From assembly GCA_030065055.1 (NCBI GenBank), contig JASJDS010000029.1:1-38312 (forward strand): a DNA stretch of 38,312 bases, written 5' to 3'. The translations under genes and the position numbers were made by a program. This DNA comes from Calothrix sp. MO_192.B10. Lineage in GTDB: Bacteria; Cyanobacteriota; Cyanobacteriia; Cyanobacteriales; Nostocaceae. The notes beneath the pieces were generated by a model. The model ran no database searches. It saw only the letters and a list, made by a program, of their open reading frames with translations, and was not told the DNA's origin. This document shows positions 17,125 to 25,659 of the stretch, piece after piece (position 1 is the first letter of the stretch; each line of letters starts with the position of its first letter).

Positions 17125-18045
17125 CTAAACTTTGGCGAAACGCCGCACAGCCAACAGACTACCAATTAATCCAACAACAGAACCAAAACTTAATAACACC
17201 AAAGGTAATAATATAGTTTGTCCCAAGGATAATTTTAAACCATTAGTCAGAAATTGAATAAATTCCGGCTGATTGGCTAATAATTGCCCTAAAAACTGTT
17301 GAATTATACTAATAAAACTCCAAGCGATCGCACCACCAAGTAATCCAAATGTAATTCCTTGTAATACAAAGGGTAAATAAATCCAAGTGGAAGTCGCGCC
17401 TACCAGTTGCATAATTTCAATTTCCTTACGTCTTGCCATAACAATCAGACGAATGGTGGTAGTAGTAACTGCGATCGCAGTGACAGTTAAAATAATGGTA
17501 ATGGTAAAGCTGACCCAGTTTAAACCTTGATGTAACTGGGAGACTCTGCGTACTGCTTCATCCACATATTGTACAGAATCAACACCCTTCATATTCTCCA
17601 ATTGAGTGGCTAAAGCGGGTACACCTTGAGAATCAATTGCTTTGACTTTCAGCTCATCTACCAAGGGATTTTCACCCAACTGTTGAGTTGCAGCTTCAAT
17701 ATCAGAAATTCCTAGCTCTTTGACTAATTGAGTCCAAGCTTGCTCCTTAGTAATAGTTTGAATGGCTGACACCTGTGGCATTTTCGCCACCAGGGGTTGA
17801 ATACTTTCCACCCTCGCATTCGGTTGGAGATAAACCGAAACTTCCAATTGGCTACCAAACTGGTTCAACAAAGTTTCCAATTGCCAGGATGTTTGTAGGC
17901 TCATACCAAATAAAAATAGTAACACCGTGACTGTACTAATTGCTGCCCAGTTCATCCAACTTCCTCGTTGTAAACCCAGCCACGTTTCTTTGAGTAGATA
18001 GTCCAGTTTAGTCAGAAGTTTCAGCACGATTATGCCCCAATACAA
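17125..18045 (-). CDS. ftsX: Cell division protein FtsX (ABC permease-like)
   Basis: The product has 306 residues with the FtsX layout. A short cytoplasmic N-terminus is followed by one helix (WAAISTVTVLLFLFGMSL), then an extracytoplasmic domain of about 110 residues (LEVSVYLQP...VPALATQLENMKGVDSVQYV), then three C-terminal helices including TITIILTVTAIAVTTTTIRLIVMARRKEIEIMQLVGAT (split by the cytoplasmic coupling loop). With the ATPase FtsE it regulates septal peptidoglycan hydrolases; ftsE is not adjacent, as is usual in cyanobacteria. The annotated ATG gives MYWGIIV before a GTG (codon 7) that would start LKLLTKLDYLLKETW. That GTG may be the real start. Confidence 0.93.
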   Translation of the reverse strand: MYWGIIVLKLLTKLDYLLKETWLGLQRGSWMNWAAISTVTVLLFLFGMSLQTSWQLETLLNQFGSQLEVSVYLQPNARVESIQPLVAKMPQVSAIQTITKEQAWTQLVKELGISDIEAATQQLGENPLVDELKVKAIDSQGVPALATQLENMKGVDSVQYVDEAVRRVSQLHQGLNWVSFTITIILTVTAIAVTTTTIRLIVMARRKEIEIMQLVGATSTWIYLPFVLQGITFGLLGGAIAWSFISIIQQFLGQLLANQPEFIQFLTNGLKLSLGQTILLPLVLLSFGSVVGLIGSLLAVRRFAKV

Positions 18046-18408
18046 TCCAAGGGTGTGGGATAATCCATTGTAAAAATATTGTTCGGTAATGTCTCTATGT
18101 ATATGTATTTATATTGATTAGATTGTTAACTATAAAACATATATATTATCTGTAGCTTGGCAGTGGAGAAAAGGTAAAGGTTAACAGTTGTCAGTTATAG
18201 TCCTAATCAAAGAATTTCGTCTCCCGGAATAAAAATTAAAGACCAGGGATTGTTAAAATTTTTTATATTAAAGTTAAGGTTGCTGAATACCCTACAGACT
18301 GCTGAATTCTGACTTCTGACTACTTTGAGTGAGATATCTAAACCTGCAAAAACCTGGTATCCTACCACCTGTACCAAAAATATGTCGCAACTAGGCTTGT
18401 AATTCAAC
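18046..18408. other. Intergenic region between divergent ftsX and the pentapeptide gene
   Basis: This is an AT-rich spacer of about 360 bp. It contains TATATATT around 18140-18150 and TTTATATTAAAG at 18261-18272, which could hold -10 elements for the divergent genes, but no paired -35 stands out. No ORF or repeat was recognised. Confidence 0.4.
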
Positions 18409-19782
18409 ATGGCTAGTAAATACCGCCGCGCCAAACTCAGAGGCAAATCCTTTAAAGGACAAGATTTAACAGGTGTAGACTTCTCCGGTGCAGATATTAG
18501 GGGCACAGATTTTTCTGGTGCCATTCTCCGAGATACTAATTTCAGCCATGCAAAAGCTGGGCTACAGCGACGTTGGGCAATTAGCTTATTTCTACTATCA
18601 TTGCTGCTGTCCACATTTTCAGGCTTACTCTCGGCAATTGGTGGCTCTTTAATTGGGTTTTTGCTGGTAAATCAAGCCCGTCCCCAAGAAAATCTGTATG
18701 TTGCCATCACCAGCTTAATTGTGCTGTTGATATTCTTTCTAGTGACAGTCCGTAAAGGAGTAGCAACTGCTTGTATATTTTTGGCTATAGCCGTAGCTGC
18801 AACAGCCATAGCAGCCGTTGGTTGGGCAGGAATAGTGGCTGTAGCATGGACGGGAATTGCCACCACCCAAGGAGGAGCAATGGAAACTGCCCAGTTAGTG
18901 GCTGTGGTGGTAACGGGGGCTGTAGGGGTGCTAGCTGCTGCCTTTGGTGCAGTTGTGGTGGCTACCACTGCGGCGGTGGCGGGCACTATAGCGGGTTTAA
19001 TCGCCGTGGCACTGACAATATCAGTTGCTGGGGCAGTGGCGGGTGCTGTTTCCGTGACAGCCGCATCTGTCAATCATATCCCTGGTATTACGGCAGCAGG
19101 GGTGGCACTATCGGTAATTATGATTGCTACTTGGACTAGTAGCCGCGCTTTATTTGGAGATATTAAACAGAGTTGGATTAAGAATATTGCGATCGCGATC
19201 GCTACCAAATATGGTACTAATTTTCATAGAGCAGATTTAACTGATGCTGATTTTACGAAGGCGCGATTGAAAAATACGAATTTCGATCAAGCCATTCTCA
19301 CTCGTACCTGTTGGTTACAAGTTACAAAGCTACACCTCGCTTCAGTAAAAACAACCTATTTAGAAAACTTACAGCTGCGGCAATTGCTGATTACTAAAGA
19401 TTTGCACAACCAAGTATATGATGGTTGGAACTTGCAAGGTTTGAATTTACAAGGAGCAAATCTTCAAGATGTGAGCTTAATTGGTGCTAATCTTCGAGAC
19501 TCTAATTTACAGGATGCTGATATTTCCAGAGCAAAACTAGTACAAGCCCAACTCGATAAAACCGATTTTAGGGGAGCAAACCTGACTGGTGCATACATTG
19601 GGGACTGGCGGATTACCCCACAAACAAATCTCAATGGGGTCATATGTGATTACATTTTTATGAGAGTACCTACATCAGTCGATCCCAATCCCTGTCGTCA
19701 ACCTGCCAATTGGGAAGCAACATTTGCACCCGGAGAGTTTTCCCAGTTTATTAACCCGTTTGGTGTACAAAATTTAGTTTAA
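18409..19782 (+). CDS. Pentapeptide-repeat protein with internal membrane domain
   Basis: The product has 457 residues in three parts. Residues about 8-45 are pentapeptide repeats (AKLRG KSFKG QDLTG VDFSG ADIRG TDFSG). Residues about 58-255 are a very hydrophobic, Ala/Val/Gly-rich block of several membrane helices with near-repetitive composition. Residues about 270-420 resume pentapeptides (ADLTD ADFTK ARLKN TNFDQ, then LNLQG ANLQD VSLIG ANLRD SNLQD). The two repeat segments would form right-handed quadrilateral beta-helices on either side of the membrane block. Function is unknown; related proteins are numerous in filamentous cyanobacteria. The GC-rich Ala/Val stretch gives long shadow frames on both strands. 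Confidence 0.85.
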   Translation: MASKYRRAKLRGKSFKGQDLTGVDFSGADIRGTDFSGAILRDTNFSHAKAGLQRRWAISLFLLSLLLSTFSGLLSAIGGSLIGFLLVNQARPQENLYVAITSLIVLLIFFLVTVRKGVATACIFLAIAVAATAIAAVGWAGIVAVAWTGIATTQGGAMETAQLVAVVVTGAVGVLAAAFGAVVVATTAAVAGTIAGLIAVALTISVAGAVAGAVSVTAASVNHIPGITAAGVALSVIMIATWTSSRALFGDIKQSWIKNIAIAIATKYGTNFHRADLTDADFTKARLKNTNFDQAILTRTCWLQVTKLHLASVKTTYLENLQLRQLLITKDLHNQVYDGWNLQGLNLQGANLQDVSLIGANLRDSNLQDADISRAKLVQAQLDKTDFRGANLTGAYIGDWRITPQTNLNGVICDYIFMRVPTSVDPNPCRQPANWEATFAPGEFSQFINPFGVQNLV

Positions 19783-19791
19783 CTTGAAAAT

Positions 19792-19934
19792 GGTTGTTAG
19801 TTGTTAGTTGTTGGTTGTTAGTTGTTGGTTGTTAGTTGTTGGTTGTTAGTTGTTAGTTGTTAGTTGTTGGTTGTTAGTTATCACAATTCCTTCACTCCGA
19901 ACTCCGAACTCCTTCACTCCGAACTCCGAACTCC
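19792..19934. repeat. STRR: GTTGTTA/GTTGTTG heptamers then TTCACTCC/GAACTCC block
   Basis: About twelve heptamers (TTGTTAG and TTGTTGG) span 19792-19879. A short spacer (ATCACAATTCC) follows, then a higher-order repeat in which one TTCACTCC octamer and two GAACTCC heptamers alternate twice (19891-19934). The order heptamers then TTCACTCC is the same as at 4802-4930. Confidence 0.9.
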
Positions 19935-19997
19935 CTCTCACCAATTTAAGAACAACTATATATATAAATAATCTTACACAAGAATACGTATATTCAC

Positions 19998-22637
19998 GTG
20001 TGTAAAAATATTGCCATTGAGCTTAATTCTGCATATCTTGGAAAAAGTAGTGGTGCATCAATGTTATTAAATTTGCAGAACACAGTGATTGGTATGTCAT
20101 CTTTATCTCCTGGTAATCAAGCGAAAACAGTACCTTCACTTTTAGTGGGAAAGGTTGTAGTCAAAGTTGTAGACAGCTTGATAGCTGGAGCTTTTGGTTT
20201 TGCTGGTAACTATATTGAAACCCAAGACAATGAGGATGGAGATGAAATACAGCAAAGATTCCAAACTCAACTGCAAGCTTTACGAGAGAATAATCAAAGG
20301 GAATTTCAATTAGATAAATTTAAACAACAACAACTGCTACAAAAGTCATTTTTCTCTTACAAACGCAATCAAAGATTACAAACAGCGGCTAAACAACGAC
20401 AAGCAGTTTTAACTTCATTGGATGCTTATCAGTTATTACCAAACTGGCCTCTAAAACTTGTTCCTGGTTTAATTCTTAACTCAGAACCAAGAAATAGTTA
20501 CGTTCCCCTACGAATTATTTCTATACCTCCACACCTAGACTGGGAGCAATTTGGTACGGTAGCTCAAAATTCTCCCAAGATTGACCAATATTTAGCAGAG
20601 GGACTGGAAAAATTTTTTGAGCAGCATTACTCATCAAATAATTCCACAAAAGCAGTAGAACTGGTGAAAGCTGGATGGCATAGAAGACGCTATCAAGGTA
20701 GCTCTAGTATCCAGACAATATTTAATATGCTCAAATCCGAGCCTACTGTAATTTTGGATTTAGAAATTCAAGATAATTGTCTGAATTTTCGTATTTACTA
20801 CTGGGAGATAGGACAAAAAGAATATTCCTGCGCTCAAATTCTGTCCCGCTTTCCTTTTCGAGAAATAGTTTATGAATCAGCTAAAAGTCGCGCTCGCAAA
20901 TGGAAAACGGTTAAAGACTTGCTAGAGAAAACTGGGAAAAATCCCCAAGAAATGAACCCTGTGGATAGCTATAACTTAGAGGTTATTGAACTAGAAGATA
21001 AAATACGACAATTGGGAATTGACCCTAGGAAGTTACCCCGACGATATAAATTAAAACCAGAGGACTTTACAGCTCTTGCTCAGTTTCTGCTCATTTGTAA
21101 CTGTCTAGTGACTGCTTGTTTCGCTGATATTCATCATTTAATTACAAGTAACGTACCACCCCAATTGCCCCGGTTATTACCTGACTTAATCCCCAATGTC
21201 CTAGATAAGCAAACTATACAAACTATTATTTCTAGATATTCAGAGATTTTTCAAGCCCTCGAAGGTGAAAGACTGGAGCAAATGCCAGACTTTGCCTTGG
21301 AATTAGCTAACCATCTCAAATATTTACCAAATAAATCTTGGGCGAAGCAGCAACTAGACTATTCCATTGATTGCTGGCTAAAACTACGGGGTGTACACCC
21401 TGGGGAAGTCAGTAACAACATAGAAGCGATGGAATCTGTTTTGACATTATCAGACCGAAAATATGCTGAGAGAGTGAAGGAATGTTTCGCAGAACTAGAA
21501 GATGAACAGAAATTCACCACAATACAGGGATTGATCAATAAAGCGATTGAAAATCCAAATGCCTACTATAAGTCTGGTTTGTATCGAGCCAGACAGAAAG
21601 ACTATGAGGGTGCGATCGCAGATTTTGATCGAGCAATTAGTCTCAAGAATAATTTTGCTGATGCTTACTGTCATCGGGCATTGGTATTATTTAAGTTAGG
21701 ACGACCAAAAGATGCGGTTGATAGTTATGAGAAAGCCCTAGCAATTAATCCCAATCACCAACAAATTCGTGAATACCGTAAGTACTTACCTAGTAAAGCC
21801 AATAAATATGAATTTGAGGTAATAACAGTTAATTCCCTCGGTCAAAGGATTGATAGACAAAAAAGTGAAGCCCAATGCTTTATTGAAGACTTGGGTAATG
21901 ATGCCTTCCTAGAAATGGTAGCAATTCCTAGGGGCAAATCATGGATTGGTTCACCAGAGGATGAAGGATATGAGAAGGAAAAACCTCAACATCAAGTAGA
22001 TTTTCCCTATTTTTTCATGGGTAAGTACCCAGTTACCCAGTCACAATGGGAAGCAGTGGCACAACTACCTCAAATAGAACGTCCCCTCAGAGCCAAACCT
22101 TCTAGTTTCACAGGCGATCGCTTGCCCGTAGAGAAAGTATCCTGGTATGATGCTGTAGAATTTTGTGCCCGTTTATCCCAGAAAACAGGACGTAAATATA
22201 GATTACCCAGTGAAGCAGAATGGGAATATGCCTGTCGCGCTGGAACCACCACACCGTTTCACTTTGGTGACACCATCACAGGGGATTTAGCCAATTATGA
22301 TGGTCATTATACCTATGGTTCTGGACCCCAAGGACAAAATCGCAAACAAACCACACCCGTTGGTAATTTTCCTGCCAATGGTTTTGGTTTATACGATATG
22401 CATGGTAATGTTTGGGAATGGTGTGCAGATGCTTGGCATGATAATTATGTAGGTGCGCCTGTTGATGGTAACCCGTGGATAGATGGAGGCAATTCCCAAC
22501 GTTCCCCTCTCAGGGGTGGTTCTTGGCTGGTTAATCCAGTATTTTGTCGTTCAGCCTATCGCTTCCAGTTTATGCTAGGCAAGAATTACATTAATTTTAG
22601 TATTGGTTTTCGGGTTGTGTGCATTTTGTCAGGGTAA
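19998..22637 (+). CDS. TPR and FGE-sulfatase (SUMF1/C-type-lectin fold) domain protein
   Basis: The product is 879 residues from GTG 19998; ATGs at 20061 and 20094 are possible alternative starts, and no start has a clear ribosome binding site. Residues about 45-520 are an unrecognised region with a short hydrophobic segment (SLIAGAFGFAGNYIE), a Gln-rich coiled part (75-135) and a mostly helical remainder. Two TPRs lie at about 520-600 (YYKSGLYRARQKDYEGAIADFDRAI, split at the helix turn, then AYCHRALVLFKLGRPKDAVDSYEKAL). Residues about 635-879 form the FGE/SUMF1 domain: MVAIPRG, YPVTQSQWEAV, LPVEKVSWYDAVEFC, RLPSEAEWEYACRAG, GLYDMHGNVWEWCAD and the end RGGSW...CRSAYR...IGFRVV. True formylglycine-generating catalysis is unlikely. 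In cyanobacteria such domains usually serve as binding modules in signalling or conflict proteins. The C-terminus resembles a DGR variable region. Confidence 0.85.
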   Translation: MCKNIAIELNSAYLGKSSGASMLLNLQNTVIGMSSLSPGNQAKTVPSLLVGKVVVKVVDSLIAGAFGFAGNYIETQDNEDGDEIQQRFQTQLQALRENNQREFQLDKFKQQQLLQKSFFSYKRNQRLQTAAKQRQAVLTSLDAYQLLPNWPLKLVPGLILNSEPRNSYVPLRIISIPPHLDWEQFGTVAQNSPKIDQYLAEGLEKFFEQHYSSNNSTKAVELVKAGWHRRRYQGSSSIQTIFNMLKSEPTVILDLEIQDNCLNFRIYYWEIGQKEYSCAQILSRFPFREIVYESAKSRARKWKTVKDLLEKTGKNPQEMNPVDSYNLEVIELEDKIRQLGIDPRKLPRRYKLKPEDFTALAQFLLICNCLVTACFADIHHLITSNVPPQLPRLLPDLIPNVLDKQTIQTIISRYSEIFQALEGERLEQMPDFALELANHLKYLPNKSWAKQQLDYSIDCWLKLRGVHPGEVSNNIEAMESVLTLSDRKYAERVKECFAELEDEQKFTTIQGLINKAIENPNAYYKSGLYRARQKDYEGAIADFDRAISLKNNFADAYCHRALVLFKLGRPKDAVDSYEKALAINPNHQQIREYRKYLPSKANKYEFEVITVNSLGQRIDRQKSEAQCFIEDLGNDAFLEMVAIPRGKSWIGSPEDEGYEKEKPQHQVDFPYFFMGKYPVTQSQWEAVAQLPQIERPLRAKPSSFTGDRLPVEKVSWYDAVEFCARLSQKTGRKYRLPSEAEWEYACRAGTTTPFHFGDTITGDLANYDGHYTYGSGPQGQNRKQTTPVGNFPANGFGLYDMHGNVWEWCADAWHDNYVGAPVDGNPWIDGGNSQRSPLRGGSWLVNPVFCRSAYRFQFMLGKNYINFSIGFRVVCILSG

Positions 22638-22734
22638 TTAATTGTAGTGATACCCAGCTATGTAACTAGAATTGTTAAGATTAAAAAACTAGAACCATAT
22701 TACAACCTAGCCCGAAACCGAGAGTTAAAGGATC

Positions 22735-23298
22735 ATGCCTGCACAAATTGCTGTTGAGAAGAAAAAATTAAAAAACCCACCCTTAGAACTACATTATTTG
22801 GGCGATCGCGTCCTCCGTCAACCAGCCAAGCGGATAGCGAAAGTAGATGACGACACTCGCAAACTAGTGCGGGAAATGCTGCAAACCATGTACAGCAATG
22901 ATGGCATTGGTCTAGCTGCACCACAAGTAGGTATTCATAAGCAATTAATTGTGATTGACTGTGAGCCAGATAACCCTGCTAATCCTCCCCTAGTGTTAAT
23001 CAATCCCGTCATCAAACAAGTCAGTAAAGATGTTTGCGCTGCACAGGAAGGCTGTTTGAGTATTCCGGGGGTTTACATGGATGTAACCCGTCCCCAGGTG
23101 GTAGAAATTGCTTATAAAGATGAAAATGGTCGTCCCAGGACTTTAAAAGCAGGAGACTTATTGGGACGCTGTATCCAACATGAAATGGATCACTTACATG
23201 GAGTGGTATTTGTAGATCGGATAGATAATTCCCTAGTTTTAGCACAGGAATTATCTCAGCATGGCTTCTCCATGCAAGCAGTTAAACACATCGCCTAA
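22735..23298 (+). CDS. def: Peptide deformylase
   Basis: This metalloenzyme removes the formyl group from nascent N-terminal Met. All three motifs are present: GIGLAAPQVG (motif I), EGCLSIPG (motif II, metal-ligand Cys) and QHEMDHLHG (motif III, HExxH metal ligands). The product has 187 residues, the typical type 1B length for cyanobacteria. The ATG at 22735 is preceded by AAAGGA at short spacing. A small membrane-protein gene follows 13 bp downstream and is likely co-transcribed. Confidence 0.97.
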   Translation: MPAQIAVEKKKLKNPPLELHYLGDRVLRQPAKRIAKVDDDTRKLVREMLQTMYSNDGIGLAAPQVGIHKQLIVIDCEPDNPANPPLVLINPVIKQVSKDVCAAQEGCLSIPGVYMDVTRPQVVEIAYKDENGRPRTLKAGDLLGRCIQHEMDHLHGVVFVDRIDNSLVLAQELSQHGFSMQAVKHIA

Positions 23299-23311
23299 GG
23301 AGAATGTATTG

Positions 23312-23518
23312 ATGAATCCCATGACTCCTAAAAGCGGTCTATTTTTAGCTTGTTCCTGTATTAGTGCGATCGCAGCAGTAGGTTCGATTTTTGAAATCAC
23401 TTCTGGTCAACCAGACCTAGGTGTTCAAAATACTGCAATCATTCTAGCATTGACTATTCCCCTTACAGGATTATTTTTCCTTGTCGCTGTACGGGATGCT
23501 AAAGCTAATATGAAATAG
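23312..23518 (+). CDS. Small two-helix membrane protein downstream of def
   Basis: The product has 68 residues. The frame is open from an ATG at 23261 inside def, but the ATG at 23312 has AAGGAGA eight bases upstream and removes the overlap. It has two hydrophobic helices (about 9-28, FLACSCISAIAAVGSIFEI, and 41-61, AIILALTIPLTGLFFLVAV) and a short basic tail (RDAKANMK). No family was recognised. The tight spacing to def suggests co-expression. Confidence 0.7.
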   Translation: MNPMTPKSGLFLACSCISAIAAVGSIFEITSGQPDLGVQNTAIILALTIPLTGLFFLVAVRDAKANMK

Positions 23519-23588
23519 GCATCAGGTGCCAATAAATAAAGGAAAAGGAAAATGGACATACCTTTCATTTCCCCTTTTACCTTTTACC

Positions 23589-23779
23589 TTTTATCTGATA
23601 ACTTGCACCATCCTCAATAACCGCCTGGGATTTAAATCCCAGTCTCATAGCCGAAGTCCTCTAAAGACGACTAGACAAGCATTTTAGTCTACTTCAGTAG
23701 ACTTTGTTTATTAGCCTGGGAATTCATTCCCAGGCAGAAATCTGGGCTAATTGAGAATGCTGCAAGTTATGAGTTTTAT
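23589..23779. mobile_element. MITE-like element with 6-bp target duplication
   Basis: A 179-bp element (23595-23773) is flanked by the direct repeat TTTTAT (23589-23594 and 23774-23779). Its ends are inverted: left CTGATAACTTGCACCATC, right (complement) CTCATAACTTGCAGCATT, continuing imperfectly to about 28 bp. Inside are three perfect hairpins: the 18-bp palindrome CTGGGATTTAAATCCCAG (23625-23642), AGTCTACT/AGTAGACT (23686-23703) and GCCTGGGAAT/ATTCCCAGGC (23714-23735). It has no ORF. Half copies occur at about 31581-31652 and 31979-32042. The remaining spacer to the next gene (23780-23853) is featureless. Confidence 0.85.
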
Positions 23780-23853
23780 TTGACTTTATGTTGTGCAATC
23801 TAGTTTCCGCTTCAACATATAGCAGCACTACACTTGAAGATTAGGACAGAATA

Positions 23854-25194
23854 TCATTCCCCAGTAATAGAGAGTCCTTCAACCCAAATTCTGGGACACA
23901 CCCCACTAGGAGTTAACTCAGCTTCTTTTTCCACAAATACAATCGACTTCAACAGTTCCAGAAAATCTCCTGCAACCGTTGCTGAGTCAATACTGGTTTT
24001 CACGTCCTGATTGACAATCCAACCATCAAATGGTAAAGAAAAAGATCCTTGCAAAGATTTTACCCCTGCATGGAGAGCGTGCAAATCATCAATGAAAATG
24101 ACATTTTCCGCAGTTGACAAACTTAATTCTTGTTCTGCTGGTGCCCCAGCAAACAGATGATAAAAATTGGGGCTGACGGTAACTTTAGCACCAATATTGG
24201 CATTACCAGTGGGTTTGGCATTCATCCTTTTTGCGGTGCCCGCACTGTGGAGAAAACTAGTTAAAACCCCATTTTCAATCAGCGATACTTTGCGGGTAGG
24301 AGTTCCTTCCCCATCAAAAGTTGATGCAGCCACATTAGCTGGATGTAATGCGTCATCACATACTGAAAGTAAGGGAGAAGCAATTTCTTTGCCTATATCA
24401 TCAGGGGTAGAAAGACTTTGCTTATCTAAAATACTTTGAGCATTGAACAAATTAGAAAAAGCACCCAAAAGACTTAAAAAAGCCTCAGGGGAGAAAACTA
24501 CTGTATATTTCCCAGACTTTACCTTTTCGTAATTTAAATGGCTGATGGTTTTCTCCGTTGTTTCTTGGATACAACCATCAATATCTAAATCCTTTAAGCC
24601 CTTGCTAACTCTAAAAGCACCTGCACTACGGGGCTTTTTCCCTGACTGTTCAGTTTTACTGTACAGAGCAATGGATGCCAAAGAGTGGGATTCTGCCCTC
24701 ATTGCCCCTTCACTATTGAGGTAAAACCTGTCAACATCTCTTTGTGATAAACCATTGTAAGGTACACCTTGTATTGCTGGGTGAGCAGCAATGACTTCTT
24801 TCTCTGCTGCTAACAAGCTGTCTATGACTTCAGAGACAGGAACTTGGGGAGCTTTCTCTTCTAGCTTGCTGTTAATGGGAACCGTAGCTTCTGGACTAAA
24901 GTCAGGGACATTTTCCTTGACACCAAAAAAGCTCGCTTCGTATGCAGTTTTCAAGGCCAATTCTAGCCCAGTAGAATCTACATCCGTAGTACTGGTAATA
25001 CCCATTGTGTTCTGTTCGTTCCACACCCGCACGGTGACACCGGAAAGGTTGGAAGCCTTGACTTGCTTCGGTTCCCCTTGGTCTACCTGTACACTGGTAG
25101 AATCAGCTGTGGAACCATAAATATCGAATTTTTGAATGCCAAGCTTTGCAGCAGTTTCCTTTGCAACAGTTGCAATCTCTTTAATATTAGCCAT
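23854..25194 (-). CDS. pmbA: TldD/PmbA family protein TldE (PmbA)
   Basis: TldE is the non-catalytic partner of TldD. Together they form a heterodimeric protease that degrades unfolded peptides and processes some RiPP precursors and antitoxins. The product has 446 residues from ATG 25194; a TTG two codons upstream is also open. Family marks are FDIYGSTADSTSVQVDQGE at the N-terminus, SGVTVRVW, and the C-terminal FDGEGTPTRKVSLIENGVLTSFLHS (split by a strand turn) and NANIGAKVTVSPNF. The HExxxH zinc motif is absent, as expected for TldE. It lies on the same strand as tldD, with a broken S23-type gene between them. Confidence 0.93.
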   Translation of the reverse strand: MANIKEIATVAKETAAKLGIQKFDIYGSTADSTSVQVDQGEPKQVKASNLSGVTVRVWNEQNTMGITSTTDVDSTGLELALKTAYEASFFGVKENVPDFSPEATVPINSKLEEKAPQVPVSEVIDSLLAAEKEVIAAHPAIQGVPYNGLSQRDVDRFYLNSEGAMRAESHSLASIALYSKTEQSGKKPRSAGAFRVSKGLKDLDIDGCIQETTEKTISHLNYEKVKSGKYTVVFSPEAFLSLLGAFSNLFNAQSILDKQSLSTPDDIGKEIASPLLSVCDDALHPANVAASTFDGEGTPTRKVSLIENGVLTSFLHSAGTAKRMNAKPTGNANIGAKVTVSPNFYHLFAGAPAEQELSLSTAENVIFIDDLHALHAGVKSLQGSFSLPFDGWIVNQDVKTSIDSATVAGDFLELLKSIVFVEKEAELTPSGVCPRIWVEGLSITGE

Positions 25195-25624
25195 TACCAA
25201 TTTTAGATTTTAGATTTTTGATTGAATTATTTTGATTTTTGGATTTGGAGTTTTGAATTTTCGATTGCTTTTCTTTATCGCGTAGAGTTTTAATCGAAGC
25301 AACAGTCATAGCTAAAATTTCACTAGTCTCTTGTATCAAATACTTGAGCTTTTCGGAGGGTATTAAACTTGACTCAATGAGAAGTTCAAGCTAATAAATA
25401 GTTTCATCAGCTTCTTCTTCGACAATACTGAGTTTAGCTATCAAATCTGTTGTTGATTTTGCTCGACATGCTGCTCGATAATTTGCGCCTACAGAGGTAG
25501 CAGAACGCAACAACTGCTTACCAATTACATTAGCTGTTATATTGCTTGGAAGTGTTTCAACTAATAATCGAATCACTCTCAATGCGAGTTGCTTCGTTCT
25601 ACTTTTAAATTGCTCTTCATTCAC
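25187..25624 (-). pseudogene. Four-helix-bundle (S23-type) protein gene with an in-frame amber codon
   Basis: The frame starts at ATG 25624 with the family-like helices MNEEQFKSRTKQLALRVIRL and LLRSATSVGANYRAA, and reaches EEEADETIY followed by TAG (25391-25393). Reading through the TAG continues in the same frame with LELLIESSLIPSEKLKYLI and ILAMTVASIKTLR, the expected remainder of this roughly 120-residue family, in which a Trp follows TIY. A single TGG-to-TAG change explains the break. After the normal end, the frame continues through low-complexity heptamer-derived SKIQNSKSK-like sequence to a TAA at 25187-25189, overlapping the tldE start. Function of the family is unclear. Heptamer-like repeats flank it on both sides. 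Confidence 0.8.
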
Positions 25625-25659
25625 AATCTAAAATCCAAAATCCAAACTCCAAAATTCCC

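Noticed and set aside
18672-19139. Long open frames on both strands inside the pentapeptide protein (133 codons minus, 122 codons plus)
   Set aside because: They are shadows of the GC-rich Ala/Val-coding stretch; their translations are low-complexity (TAPATAPAT, or Gly/Cys-rich) with no start signal.
19998-22637. True formylglycine-generating enzyme (sulfatase activator)
   Set aside because: It has the FGE/SUMF1 fold motifs but no visible C-terminal cysteine pair typical of catalytic FGE and no sulfatase nearby; a binding module is more likely.
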